Part shown: in pieces, positions 10,201 through 20,740 of the stretch | How positions within the stretch are numbered: the stretch's first letter is position 1 | Layout of the letters: every line of letters begins with the position of its first letter | DNA from: Lineus longissimus | Taxonomy: Eukaryota; Nemertea; Pilidiophora; Heteronemertea; Lineidae | DNA: 64,000 bases | Direction: 5' to 3' | Assembly: GCF_910592395.1 (NCBI RefSeq) | Contig: NC_088313.1 | Coordinates: 1,118,501-1,182,500 of the forward strand | Position numbers and translations under genes: made by a program | Notes under the pieces: model-generated | Databases searched by the model: none | Told to the model about the DNA's origin: nothing | The model's input: only the letters and a program-made list of their open reading frames with translations

Positions 10201-12302
10201 CATCTCAAGGAAGGATTTGAAATATCACCTCTTTGTTTCTATTTCAGATCTGTCCTCCTTGAGGCGGTACGGCCTTGTCTATTTCCTCTACCTGTTTTTC
10301 TACTCGGGTCTTGAATTCACACTCACGTTCTTAGTCCACAATCGATTTCAATATGATAGGTAAGATTATTCATAGTTTGTTTGTTTACATTGGTTGTTCA
10401 AGGCTGTTGTCCTGTAACGAGTCATATTTTCCATTATAAACACAGATATCCAGGCCTCTGTGGAGACCGTCGAAGACCACCCGTAATTACAAACCGCATA
10501 CCTCTTTAAATGTTAACCAACAGTTTCTGTTCCTGATTGTAGCATGCAACAAGGCAAGATGTTTTTCTACATCGGAGTGATCATGGTTCTGGTACAGGGT
10601 GGCTACGTGCGGCGACTCCCGCCGGGCAACGAGAGAAAGATCGCCTTCCAAGGAATGATGCTCCTCATACCCTCGTTCATTGTGATTGGCTGCACAACCA
10701 ATACAATCGTATTTTACATCGGTTTACTCTTCTTTGCTTTCGGTAAGATTATCAGACGTATCAGGATAACTTACAATCTACCGGCAGTACTGAGCTAGTG
10801 GCTTATCAAGTCCCCAGTGGCTTATCGAGTCCCCAGTGGCTTATCGAGTCCCCAGTGGCTTATCAAGTCCCCAGTGGCTTATCGAGTCCCCAGTGGCTTA
10901 TCAAGTCCCTAGTGGCTTATCAAGTCCCCAGTGGCTTATCAAGTCCCCAGTGGCTTATCAAGTCCCCAGTGGCTTATCAAGTCCCCAGTGGCTTATCAAG
11001 TCCCCAGTGGCTTATCGAGACCCCAGTGGCTTATCGAGTCCCCAGTGGCTTATCAAGTCCCCAGTGGCTTATCAAGTCCCCAGTGGCTTATCAAGACCCC
11101 AGTGGCTTATCGAGTCCCCAGTGGCTTATCAAGTCCCCAGTGGCTTATCAAGTCCCCAGTGGCTTATCGAGTCCCCAGTGGCTTATCGAGTCCCCAGTGG
11201 CTTATCAAGTCCCCAGTGGCTTATCAAGTCCCCAGTGGCTTATCGAGTCCCCAGTGGCTTATCGAGTCCCCAGTGGCTTATCAAGTCCCCAGTGGCTTAT
11301 CAAGTCCCCAGTGGCTTATCGAGTCCCCAGTGGCTTATCGAGTCCCCAGTGGCTTATCAAGACCCCAGTGGCTTATCAAGTCCCCAGTGGCTTATCGAGT
11401 CCCCAGTGGCTTATCAAGTCCCCAGTGGCTTATCAAGTCCCCAGTGGCTTATCAAGTCCCCAGTGGCTTATCAAGTCCCCAGTGGCTTATCGAGTCCCCA
11501 GTGGCTTATCGAGTCCCCAGTGGCTTATCAAGTCCCCAGTGGCTTATCAAGACCCCAGTGGCTTATCAAGTCCCCAGTGGCTTATCAAGTCCCCAGTGGC
11601 TTATCGAGTCCCCAGTGGCTTATCAAGTCCCCAGTGGCTTATCGAGTCCCCAGTGGCTTATCAAGTCCCCAGTGGCTTATCAAGTCCCCAGTGGCTTATC
11701 GAGTCCCCAGTGGCTTATCAAGACCCCAGGGGCTTATCGAGACCCCCGCAGGCACTCCTACATCTGTTTTTACATATGTTCTCTGTAACTTGAAAAGCCC
11801 TGGAATCTTTCCGACTGTTATTTCCACCCATTGCAGCATCAGCCACGGTAGTGCCATGTCTCACGACGCTGGTCTCCTCGTTCGGTGATGAGAAACAGAA
11901 GGGCACCGTGCTTGGTATCTTCCGATCTCTTGGTGCTTTGGCAAGAGCCGCTGGGCCTGTGGTGGCATCTACAGGTAAGTGAGAAGTCTTCTGTCAGGAA
12001 TGGAAACCAAGTGTCCTTTGTATTAGCAGTGATCTTTCCGAACCCATAAACTCGCCGATCTCACCTATGAAGTCAGGACACCTCTCCATTAAGAACAACA
12101 GGATGTCCTTTTAGAGAGGTTCGATTGTAGATACAAGACTGTGGCAAGGTGGTTCGTTTTAGAGTTTTAATGGCTGCTCATTTTGTTTTCAGTTTTCTGG
12201 AGTTTTGGTGCCGTGCCATGCTACATGATGGGAAGTGTCTTCCTCCTGCTCCCACTCGTCCTCCTGCAGAAGATGAAACCAACAACAATGAAAGAAAATT
12301 AG
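7203..12302 (+). CDS. MFSD10: MFSD10-type major facilitator transporter
   Basis: Nine coding exons: 7203-7418, 7586-7786, 8287-8445, 8873-9064, 9919-10015, 10248-10359, 10543-10742, 11837-11974, 12193-12302 (stop TAG). All introns are GT-AG and phases agree; product 474 aa. A likely 5' UTR exon begins at 7159 after a TTTTCCAG acceptor. The protein is a 12-helix MFS carrier. Family strings recognised: DLLGFTMILPLLPSLLE in helix 1, NSVLFGGLIGSLFSLLQF, then RIIGGISKGNVSVSTA, the central loop ETLPLEKR, SSLRRYGLVYFLYLFFYSGL and QKGTVLGIFRSLGALARAAG. These follow human MFSD10 (TETRAN) closely from end to end. MFSD10 is a membrane organic-anion transporter; the substrate here is inferred. Human MFSD10 is about 455 aa; the extra length lies at the N-terminus. 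AATAAA at 12660-12665 is a plausible poly(A) signal. Introns carry a 19-bp minisatellite, a MITE and a low-complexity block. Confidence 0.93.
7455..7552. repeat. ACATGT/ATCATGCA low-complexity repeat
   Basis: Alternating TGTACATG and AATCATGCAATG strings just after the first MFSD10 coding exon. It is highly palindromic and likely replication slippage. Confidence 0.7.
7940..8180. mobile_element. Decayed copy of the CAGTGGAACC MITE family
   Basis: Contains CTCTTTATTAAGGACACC, GAACCTCTATATTATGGACACC and GTCCTTAATAGAGAGGTGTCC, the diagnostic words of the MITE at 32938-33105. Ends are not clean. Lies in MFSD10 intron 2. Confidence 0.6.
8614..8783. mobile_element. MITE of the CAGTGGAACC family in MFSD10 intron
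   Basis: Ends read (TA)CTGTGGAACCTCC at the left and GGTTCAACTG(TA) at the right, with inner words CTCTATTAAGGACA and TAATAGAGAGGTT. Same family and size class (about 170 bp) as 25293-25470 and 32938-33105. Confidence 0.65.
9175..9680. repeat. Low-complexity composite repeat (GTGAAAAAGTCAGCAAA)
   Basis: Irregular repeats of ATTCAGCAGAGTGAAAA, GTCAGCAAAGTGAA and GTCAGCAAAATTGGCC, strongly purine-rich on the plus strand. Located in the intron before MFSD10 coding exon 5. Confidence 0.85.
10797..11748. repeat. 19-bp minisatellite, about 50 units
   Basis: Unit AGTGGCTTATCAAGTCCCC, with A/G variation at CAAG/CGAG and occasional GACCCC. It sits in the MFSD10 intron 10743-11836 and ends about 90 bp before the next exon. 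All three plus-strand frames are open because the unit lacks stops and 19 is not a multiple of three, giving three spurious ORFs of about 300 codons. Confidence 0.95.
12061..12130. mobile_element. Fragment of the CAGTGGAACC MITE family
   Basis: Words AGGACACCTCTCCATTAAGAAC and TTTTAGAGAGGTTCGATTGTA mark a short, decayed copy in the last MFSD10 intron. Confidence 0.5.
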
Positions 12303-13179
12303 AAGAAATCTGTGAAAATATGCAGCAATCATTTAATATAGACCCTTGATAAGGTTTAATATGAGGTTGTGATGAAGTAGTTTTGTCTTAGAAGTATTAT
12401 ATTTCTAATATTTTATAACCTCTCTAGCTCATGCTTATTGTTAGTAGTTAGTTGTTTTAGTAATAGATGAAGGGATGCAAGGGAAAACGGCCCCAGTCAG
12501 AATAGACTTCGGTGGTTTTGCCCGGGACCCCTTCAAATGTAATACTCAATCCATTAGGGTGCTCCAGAGGCCATTCTAGCAATGGCTATTGTCTCTGAAA
12601 GTTGGTGCAACTGTTAACCCAAATATTGGGTCTCTGTAGCTGATTTGAAAATATTGTCAAATAAAGAACTCTGTATTTTATTGATATGATAAATGTAATA
12701 TTTCTCTACTAAAAGCAGACACAATCTGTTTAATGATGACTATGATGTTAAAATAAGTTGTTACATTTTACTAAAGGTTATTGACAAGACAAGCTTCCAT
12801 TGGGAACATTTATGATTTTGTAAACAAACTGATACGAGAGCTCAACGAATCAAATGTATGTTCTTATATTTGTCTATTTATCAAAATAAACGCATCCATA
12901 TTTTCCTCAGATTATTTGGTTATGATTTCTTCTTCAGCACTTGCTCTGCACTAATTGGAGGAGTAATTCTCCAGGGCGTGTTCCTCCAAGGCAGAATGAG
13001 GGTCTTACATGCCACTACTGCGCCAATTGAGGTCGCAAGCCTAATGGCCAGGTTTTCTAATAAGGGAGATCAGGCAGTAACCCATCAAAACATCCCAGAC
13101 ATACGAGTCAAGACAGACCCACTTCATATTCTATCTGGAGCAGGGGGAGGGACGTCATGACTCCTGCTAATCCTGGGAC
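12303..13179. other. MFSD10 3' UTR and intergenic DNA
   Basis: AATAAA at 12660-12665 probably ends MFSD10. Nothing else recognised up to the minisatellite. Confidence 0.5.
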
Positions 13180-13870
13180 GTAGTGACTGCTCTCTTTGGT
13201 CAGACAGTTTGGAGGGTTGGTTGGTCTAGACTCCATGCAGTGATTGTGACTGCTCCCTTTGGTCAGACAGTTTGGAGGGTTGGTTGGTCTAGACTCCATG
13301 CAGTGATTTGAACTGCTGTCTTTGGTCAGACAGTTTGGAGGGTTGGTTGGTCTAGACTCCATGCAGTGATTGTGACTGCTCTCTTTGGTCAGTTTGGAGG
13401 GTTGGTTGGTCTAGACTCCATGCAGTGATTGTAACTGCTCTCTTTGGTCAGTTTGGAGGGTTGGTTGGTCTAGACTCCATGCAGTGATTGTGACTGCTCT
13501 CTTTGGTCAGTTTGGAGGGTTGGTTGGTCTAGACTCCATGCAGTGATTGTGACTGCTCTCTTTGGTCAGGCGGTGTATCTAGACTCCATGCAGTGATTGT
13601 GACTGCTCTCTTTGGTCAGGCGGTGTATCTAGACTCCATGCAGTGATTGTAACTGCTCTCTTTGGTCAGACAGTTTGGAGGGTTGGTTGGTCTAGACTCC
13701 ATGCAGTGATTGTAACTGCTCTCTTTGGTCAGACAGTTTGGAGGGTTGGGTGTATCTAGCTTGACTCCATGCAGTGATTGTAACTGCTCTCTTTGGTCAG
13801 ACAGTTTGGAGGGTTGGTTGGTCTAGACTCCATGCAGTGATCGTGACTGCTGTTCCTAGACACAATGCAA
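13180..13870. repeat. 63-bp minisatellite, about 11 units
   Basis: Unit contains TTTGGTCAGACAGTTTGGAG, GGTTGGTTGGTCTAGACTCC and ATGCAGTGATTGTGACTGCT. Full units are 63 bp; several lack CAGA (59 bp) and two are shortened to GTCAGGCGGTGTATCTAGAC. It lies between the convergent 3' ends of MFSD10 and the zinc-finger gene. Confidence 0.92.
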
Positions 13871-14983
13871 ATACCACAGTATCAGATGACATCTCTCAGC
13901 CAATCATATTCACAAAATCTCACCAGAGGTACGAGATGAGTGACAACCACATCACATGGTTTGCTGGCAGACGTCATAAAACTTGAAGAACAAAATCCTG
14001 TAATTGCAATACTCTATATTTGTAGAATGAATTTATTGATAGTTCATAGTTCTTGAACGCATACCAAGGTGTGATAGCGTTCAAATAAATATGATTATAT
14101 ATACATGTATATATAATCTAATACATTCATGAAAGGTGCATACGTAAGACATTAGTAATTTAAAAGGAGCATATCCACTAACATACTAGAGAAATAAACA
14201 ACTCAGTCCTTGAGCAGACGATGGCTGATCGCCTGTCACAGACGATGGCTGACCTGCCTGTCACTACCTCCCCCTTACTGTACATATGCTAGAGCCCACA
14301 CCACCAGCTGGTAACAAACGGAAAATGACTGTCAGTCAATACTGGTATTGTAAACAATGGCATCATTGAACGAAGCAGCCAAGCTGTATCAAACACAATG
14401 AAACCTCCTTACACTTAAATGATATTTCATCTAAAGTGTCATCAATTCTAACCTGAACACCTCATCTCTTTGTGACACGTTTGATAAAAATATTCAAATC
14501 ATCTTTTTAACCCCTCCCGATATCAGATACACAATGATTATAAATGTAAAGAGAGAAAACACCTGGCTGTTTCAAAATCAAAATCCTGTTTTTCACCAAA
14601 TAAACAATGTTGACGACAAAGATAAAGTAAGATGCATTATACATGTAACTTAATAAATCTAAGATCAGAAATGAATACTACTGATAGTATGAAACTGCCA
14701 AAAAAATGAAAGCTCTTGAAGTGGATAGTAACCAAGTAACCAAGTACTGTATTCTGCAGAGTGCGAACTGTACTTCACTGGTTTACCCATCAAATCACGT
14801 ATAAACCATAGCCGAAGGTAGAAAACTGAGAGAAACAACTTGAGGAATTATATACAGTGAAGACAAAGTAGGTCGGCAAAATACTCCTTGAACGATTCTA
14901 CAGTACGTGCACATGTACATACTGACCACCTGCACTACATGCTCCAAGTTGGCAGTATACCTCTTTCAATGCCCATTTCCACT
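13871..14983. other. Probable 3' UTR of the zinc-finger gene and flank
   Basis: AT-rich sequence downstream of the minus-strand zinc-finger stop. A TTTATT (AATAAA on the minus strand) at about 14032 could be its poly(A) signal. No other gene seen. Confidence 0.35.
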
Positions 14984-17900
14984 TCAAAAGTTTGAGGGGA
15001 AGTTCCCATAGTAACCATACTGCATATACAACATACTGTTTGCTGCTGTGATGTATTCATGCTCAATAGGGGGTGGGGGTTGCGGCTGGGCGTTGGTCGT
15101 AACGACAGCCATCATCGGTGCCGGTGACTGGGTCTCTGAATGATGGGAGTTGGGGCTCGGTATATGAGGGGCAGTACTTTCTAACGCTTGCTTGAAGTCT
15201 ATTGGGTTTGACTTGAAGTCAATGGGGTGAGTCAGATGATGAGGTAGTGATGGTGGTAACGGTGGGGGTGTTAGATCGGGTGGTGGCATGACCATATTCC
15301 GCTCCATGTTACGCTGGTGCTCCATGACCTGTTGTTCCATACTGTGTTGTTGAATGTTACGCTGCTTCGGTTGCGCAATCTGTTTCTTTTGAGACTGTAA
15401 AAGTTCCATGCCAATTTTAGATATCGTGCCACTGTCACCGTGTGTTTTCATATGAACACGTAAATTATCTGATCGAGAACACGCCTTACCACAAACATTG
15501 CATACAAATCGTTTGATGTCAGTATGGACTGTTCTCTTGTGTTTCGTTAACCCTCCTTTGTCCGGGAAGCAACGTGAACAGATTTCACAAGAAAATGGTT
15601 TCAAGCCCGAGTGGCGCTTCTCATGGGCTGCTAAGCGCTCCTTACTTTTGAATCCCTTATTACAAATGCAACAATTAAACGGTGTGTCCGTCTTGTGAAC
15701 TAACTGATGCGAGTAGAGCGTGGCATTCGTCTTGAACGACTTACCACACGTGCTACACTGGTACTTACGATCGTCACCATGGGTCGCTGCGTGTGCGTCT
15801 AGATTGCTACGATACATAAACGTATGACCACAGATATCGCACATGAATCGCGCCCCATCGTCTGTATGGCGACGCCGATGTGCCCGTAACAACATCTCTG
15901 TTTTGTACGTCTTTTGACAGATGTCACATTGATACATCTTGCCGTACGTATGGGCTGATGCCTCATGTGTTTTGAGAGCACTCTTGCTAACGAACCCACG
16001 CTGACACACCTCACAGCTGTACGGCCGTTTGCCACTATGTAACATCATATGCATTTTCAAACTATTCTCGTATGGAAACGACTTGCCACACGTCGAGCAG
16101 GAGTATCGTTTATCCTGACGATGCACAGCTTCAACGTGACTGCGGAGATGGGTCGACGTGAGGTAGGTTTTGGAGCACTGCTGGCATTTGAACGGCCGTA
16201 TGCCTTTGTGGCGGAGTATGTGAAGTTTGAGACTGTGGTGGAAATTGAATCCCATGCCACACTGCTCGCATTCGTACGGTTTCACGTCACCGTGGACACC
16301 GCGGCGATGATGATACAGAGTGCTCTGTGCAGTGAACGACTTGCCACAGATTTCACACTGGTGACGATTAGTGTCATTATGGCGATGGATATGCTTCCGC
16401 AGGGCAGATTTCGTTGGGCATTTCCGCCCACAGATCGTACAATTCAACGTTTCTTGCAAATGGACTGAGTTCCTGTGCTGTTTCAGCTTCATAATCTTTG
16501 AGAAGGATTCACCACAAATTGAACAAATATGATTATGTGCATCCTGGACGTGTTGGCGCATGTCTTGACGCGACTTGAAATACTGCTTGCACACTTCACA
16601 CGGAATCAACTTCTTCTGATGAACAGTTCTGAAGTGCGATTTTAACTCAGATGTTTTAGCGAAGTCCTCGTCACATATGTCACAGTGTTGTTTCATGCCG
16701 TGACTCTTCATGTGACGTTTCAGATCGTCCTGGCGAACAAAACACTTGTCACATTTCAGACATTTGTGCTGCTTGTTTCCAGAATGGCGGTTTTTATGAT
16801 CGCGGAAATGACCGCTATGGTTTGTACGATATGGACAGTCGGGACATTTGTGTTTTGCATCTTCTATTTTCACATCATCTTGATCTTTGTCCGAATCCAT
16901 TTCCTCCTTAACCTTTTTAGTTTTGTTGGCTTTTTTAGTTGAAAGCCGAGTCACACGTCTTGAACCTGAAAAGGAAACAAAATTTGTTGATTTTCAACAT
17001 ATTGGGCTTTCCAACTCTATGCTGTCTGTTTGGGCTCAGGGGCCACCAGAAATCCGCCCATTTGTAAATGGGATTAATAAACATCAAGTTTCCCACTGTC
17101 TCTCGAGTTTTACGGCGAAGGTGCCGATTGGTTCCTGCTGCTGAGATGCTGGTACCAACCTTTGAGTTTCTTTTTGACAGGCTCCACTTCCTCTGCCACG
17201 TAATCTTCATCCTTGTCATCATCGTCAATCTCTGTGTCCCCCTCATCAATTTCATCACCAAGCAGATCTGCTTCCAAGTCTGATTCAACCTAAAATATTA
17301 AACACACTACGAGTTTGAAAACGAATCTGTGGTCTCGAGCTTTCAGGCAATAGAAAATCATCTTGTGCAATCTGGATACTCGGATCAGTCAATCTGGATA
17401 CTTAGTTCAGCCAATCTGGATACTTAGTTCAGCCAATCTGGATACTTAGTTCAGCCAATCTGGATACTCTGATCAGCCAATCTGGATACTCTGATCAGCC
17501 AATCTGGATACTCTGATCAGTCAATCTGGATACTAAGTTCAGCCAATCTGGATACTCTGATCAGTCAATCTGGATGCTCAGATCAGCCAATCTGGATGCT
17601 TAGATCAGCCAATCGGCATACTTAGATCAGCCAATCGGCATACTTAGATCAGCCAATCTGGATACTCTGATCAGCCAATCTGGATGCTCAGATCAGCCAA
17701 TCTGGATACTTAGATCAGCCAATCTGCATACTTAGATCAGCCAATCTGGATACTTAGATCAGCCAATTTGGATACTCTGATCAGTCAATCTGGATGCTCA
17801 GATCGGCCAATCTGGATAATTTTGCTGATAATTTGGAAACATTTTGTGGCCAGAGACACCGCAAAAACCACAGGATCAAAGTGGTACAAACCTGTGACGG

Positions 17901-18686
17901 TTCTGCTTCCTCATCATCTTTCTCCTCCTCTTCCCCATCATCACCATCCTCTTTCTTCATCGCGATACCAATTTTTTTCGACATCGTCGACATTGTCATC
18001 TTGACCTTTTCATAAAGTTCAGGGAACACGGACACATTCTCTCCACTTGAGTCAAGATCTGCTGATACATCGAGACCAGCAACAACAGAAACACCAAGAT
18101 CGGCCGTGGTATTTGGCAGACCAGCCGAGGCATTTGGTTGACTCACGTCTGGCGTCCCAACAGCAACATTCTGATTCTGATGATTATCCTGATTCAAAGT
18201 CTGTTGGACGTCGGTCGCACTGACCGTCTTTAATGGATCTCCACACATATACTGTTGAACTAACTCGTGACCGATTTGTGACGTCAAAAAACTCGTGCCC
18301 TGCATGTTGACGTTATTGTCCGGTTGATTTGTCACAGTCGATGATTGAGGTAGACCAATGTTGTTTTGTGTCTCTGCTGTCTGATTATGATAGTTACCAA
18401 CGCTCGGAGGGCGGCCTTTCCGACTGAGGGTCACATTTGGAGGAATATGATCCACAGAGTTATTGAGGTCAATCTTGACGTAGTCCTTATTATCAATGTT
18501 TAATTTGATGCTCCCGGTCACGTGAACAAAATGAATGAACTTGACATAATCACGACATAGTTTGGATATGTTCCTGATTAGAAGCTTCTGCAGTATATCC
18601 GAGAGATTAGGTTGAGATACGACATGGAGGCTTGTCCCGGTGTTCTGTGCCGGCAGGAGCGGCATCTGCGGTATTTGGAGATCCAT
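14984..18686 (-). CDS. C2H2 zinc-finger protein with 17 fingers
   Basis: Three coding exons on the minus strand: 17892-18686, 17160-17289 and 14984-16965; phases agree and the product is 968 aa. The ATG is the first codon after a TTTCAG acceptor at 18687, so a 5' UTR exon lies further up. Residues 1-265 hold a possible folded segment (about 20-75, SDILQKLLIRNISKLCRDYV), then a Gln/Asn/Ser-rich stretch and an acidic run DGDDGEEEEKDDEEAEP. Exon 2 adds another acidic block (DEIDEGDTEIDDDDKDEDY) and KPVKKK-like basic residues. About 346-818 carry 17 C2H2 fingers, the first CPDC...H...H, the last CNVC; linkers are mostly short but not all TGEKP. The C-terminus is rich in Gln, His and Pro. Probably a nuclear sequence-specific DNA-binding regulator. 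I do not recognise an ortholog. Intron 2 contains a 22-bp minisatellite. Confidence 0.9.
17367..17815. repeat. 22-bp minisatellite, about 20 units
   Basis: Unit CCAATCTGGATACTTAGATCAG with variants ACTCTGATCAG, ACTTAGTTCAG and CGGCATACTTAG. It fills most of the intron between the first two coding exons of the zinc-finger gene. Confidence 0.93.
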
Positions 18687-19254
18687 CTGAAATGACACAA
18701 TACAGTTAGTTTGTGCACTGAACGGATGTAACAATTTCGGACTCACCAGTCACCACTGACCGCATCGTATGTTTTCAAAGTTGTGACATGCTTGCCGACA
18801 GGCGATACGCTGAAGAAAAGCCTACGTCTACGACACTTTCGTTCCTGTTTAGAGTCTGAACACAAGCCCACATCACATGAAAATTGATATACGAAAAGTC
18901 CGACTTTGTTTGTGATATCTGTACGTGAGCCTTCGCATACCAGTCGGTCAGACTCAGAGCATGCATGCATGTGGCTGTGCTGTGCATGCATGCATGGATG
19001 TACAGGAGGTATGTACATTGATTGTCACCGATTGTGTTTTGTTTTGGAAATGGACAGTATGAAGACCCATCTCTTGGCCCGATTATTGTCCTTTGGCGGG
19101 ATAAAAATTACAAACAACTCTAATATTTTGGTAGTTAGATATCTTTTTATACGTAAGAATTGATTTAAATGAAAATCGCACTTCAGTAAAGTACCTTATG
19201 AGTTGAACCAAGCAGTTGAAAATACGAAAATTCCTTGTGCACCGGCAGCCATTG

Positions 19255-19330
19255 AGGATCCCTGCGCATGCGCATTCACAGCGAAATTGGGAAAATGACG
19301 TCACGTATCAAAATGGAGGTCGTTGTGTTG
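19255..19330. promoter_or_regulatory. Probable bidirectional promoter (NRF1 and CRE palindromes)
   Basis: TGCGCATGCGCA at 19263-19274 is a full NRF1 palindrome. TGACGTCA at 19296-19303 is a full CRE (CREB/ATF) palindrome, and AAAATGGAGG at about 19310 resembles a YY1 site. The region lies between the divergent zinc-finger gene (minus) and ZRANB1 (plus). TATA is absent, as expected for broad CpG-type promoters. No transcript start can be read directly. Confidence 0.55.
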
Positions 19331-20624
19331 ACATTTCTTGTTTTGCTCTAAAAAGGTCCAGCAAAACCCCAATAATTCTCGGATTCTAGATGTAATAAGG
19401 GTTTATTTTGTATTTCATTACTTAGTACACTTGTTAATTGTTGTGCATGTTAAGTTTCAGGCGGAATTAACTATCCCAAATGGTGCAAGTTTGTCCTTGA
19501 ATGTTGTGTTTATATTTTGCTGGATTAGAAATTTTCTCATGAAAAATCAATCATGCATAACAAAACAAGACCTGAACATTATTTTGGATGGGCAGAGTCA
19601 AGCCTTTTAGTTCTGCTGGAATCTGGTAATTAGCTAAATTGTGCCGTTAATGAATGAAGAATAAACAAGAAGAAGTGTGGACTGCAGATTGATCGATGAT
19701 CGAGGTCTCTGAACCGTAAACCTCTCATGCGACCTTTCAAGAATCAGTCATGAACGTTTTCATGTTATCATTTTAACGTCCTCTGTTTGTGACGCACAAT
19801 GTCGTCTTGCATCGTGAGCAATGACGTGTCATGAACCAGGACCCAAACGGCCGAACAAAACAAATGCGCATTGTCGGACAGAACACGTCAGAAGGCCTAA
19901 GCCAACAATGCAATAAGCCGCTGCCATGATGCAAACCATGGGAAAGGAAAGCAAGAAAATAGCCAATGAGTGGCAACATTTATGTAAACGTCGTTGTTCT
20001 CAATTAAGAGTGTGGACCTTTCGTAGTAAAGGACGTCCTTGCGAACTAGTAGATAAAACTAAATTTTGTTTTCTATCCTTTCATTCGGTCAACAGGACTC
20101 AGTCATGATGTTGTCTGTTAATTTTCAGGGTGAATAACTGGAACATTTTGAATACAGATCAATGACATTGAACAATTTGAATACAGATCTATGACATTGA
20201 TCAGGCAGTCAAGGACTTGTAAATCTTGACACAGAATTTGGCTGCACCATTCAAGGCTGGTGCTGAGGATTAACCAGGTAGGTGAAGTCTCAATTACGCT
20301 ACACACCGTTTAACAGTCATGCTGTTTATGGTGTATGTAGTGGGCGCCCAATACAGGATCGAGTCGAGACTTGTTCTTGTTTGGTTGGTGTTTGACCCTT
20401 CTGCAGCATTTTCTGGAGGTTAGGATTGCCAAGTATGCTCCTTAACATCTTTAAATGATGTTCAGAGATTAAGTTACTCACTGATTATACCAAATAGTCT
20501 GATTTTTGGCGGCAAAGACTGTTTTTTTGCACAATCTCGATGAAATCACAGTTGGATACGGATTAGTCTTTTGAGCACAAATTAAGGAAAGCAGGGTTCA
20601 AAATCTTCCTTTCCTTTTTTGCAG
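19331..20624. other. Probable first intron / upstream region of ZRANB1
   Basis: No coding exon recognised. A strong acceptor (CCTTTTTTGCAG, ending 20624) suggests a 5' UTR exon from 20625 into the start codon, so a noncoding first exon may lie near 19.3 kb. Confidence 0.4.
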
Positions 20625-20740
20625 GTGGTGCAGTCAATGATATCAAGATTTCAAAGTGATAAGATAGGAGATTGTGACTGTTCTTCATTGCGACCAGTCG
20701 TCTAAATCAGCTAAACTAGCGCAGGAGAAGAACTCTCAAA

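Noticed and set aside
10798..11888. Three overlapping ORFs of about 285-350 codons
   Set aside because: All three frames are open only because the 19-bp unit has no stop; the region is an intron of MFSD10.
13108..13362. Repeat-peptide ORF on the minus strand
   Set aside because: Lies in the 63-bp minisatellite (21 codons per unit).
16049..16468. 139-codon plus-strand ORF
   Set aside because: Antisense shadow of the zinc-finger coding exon.
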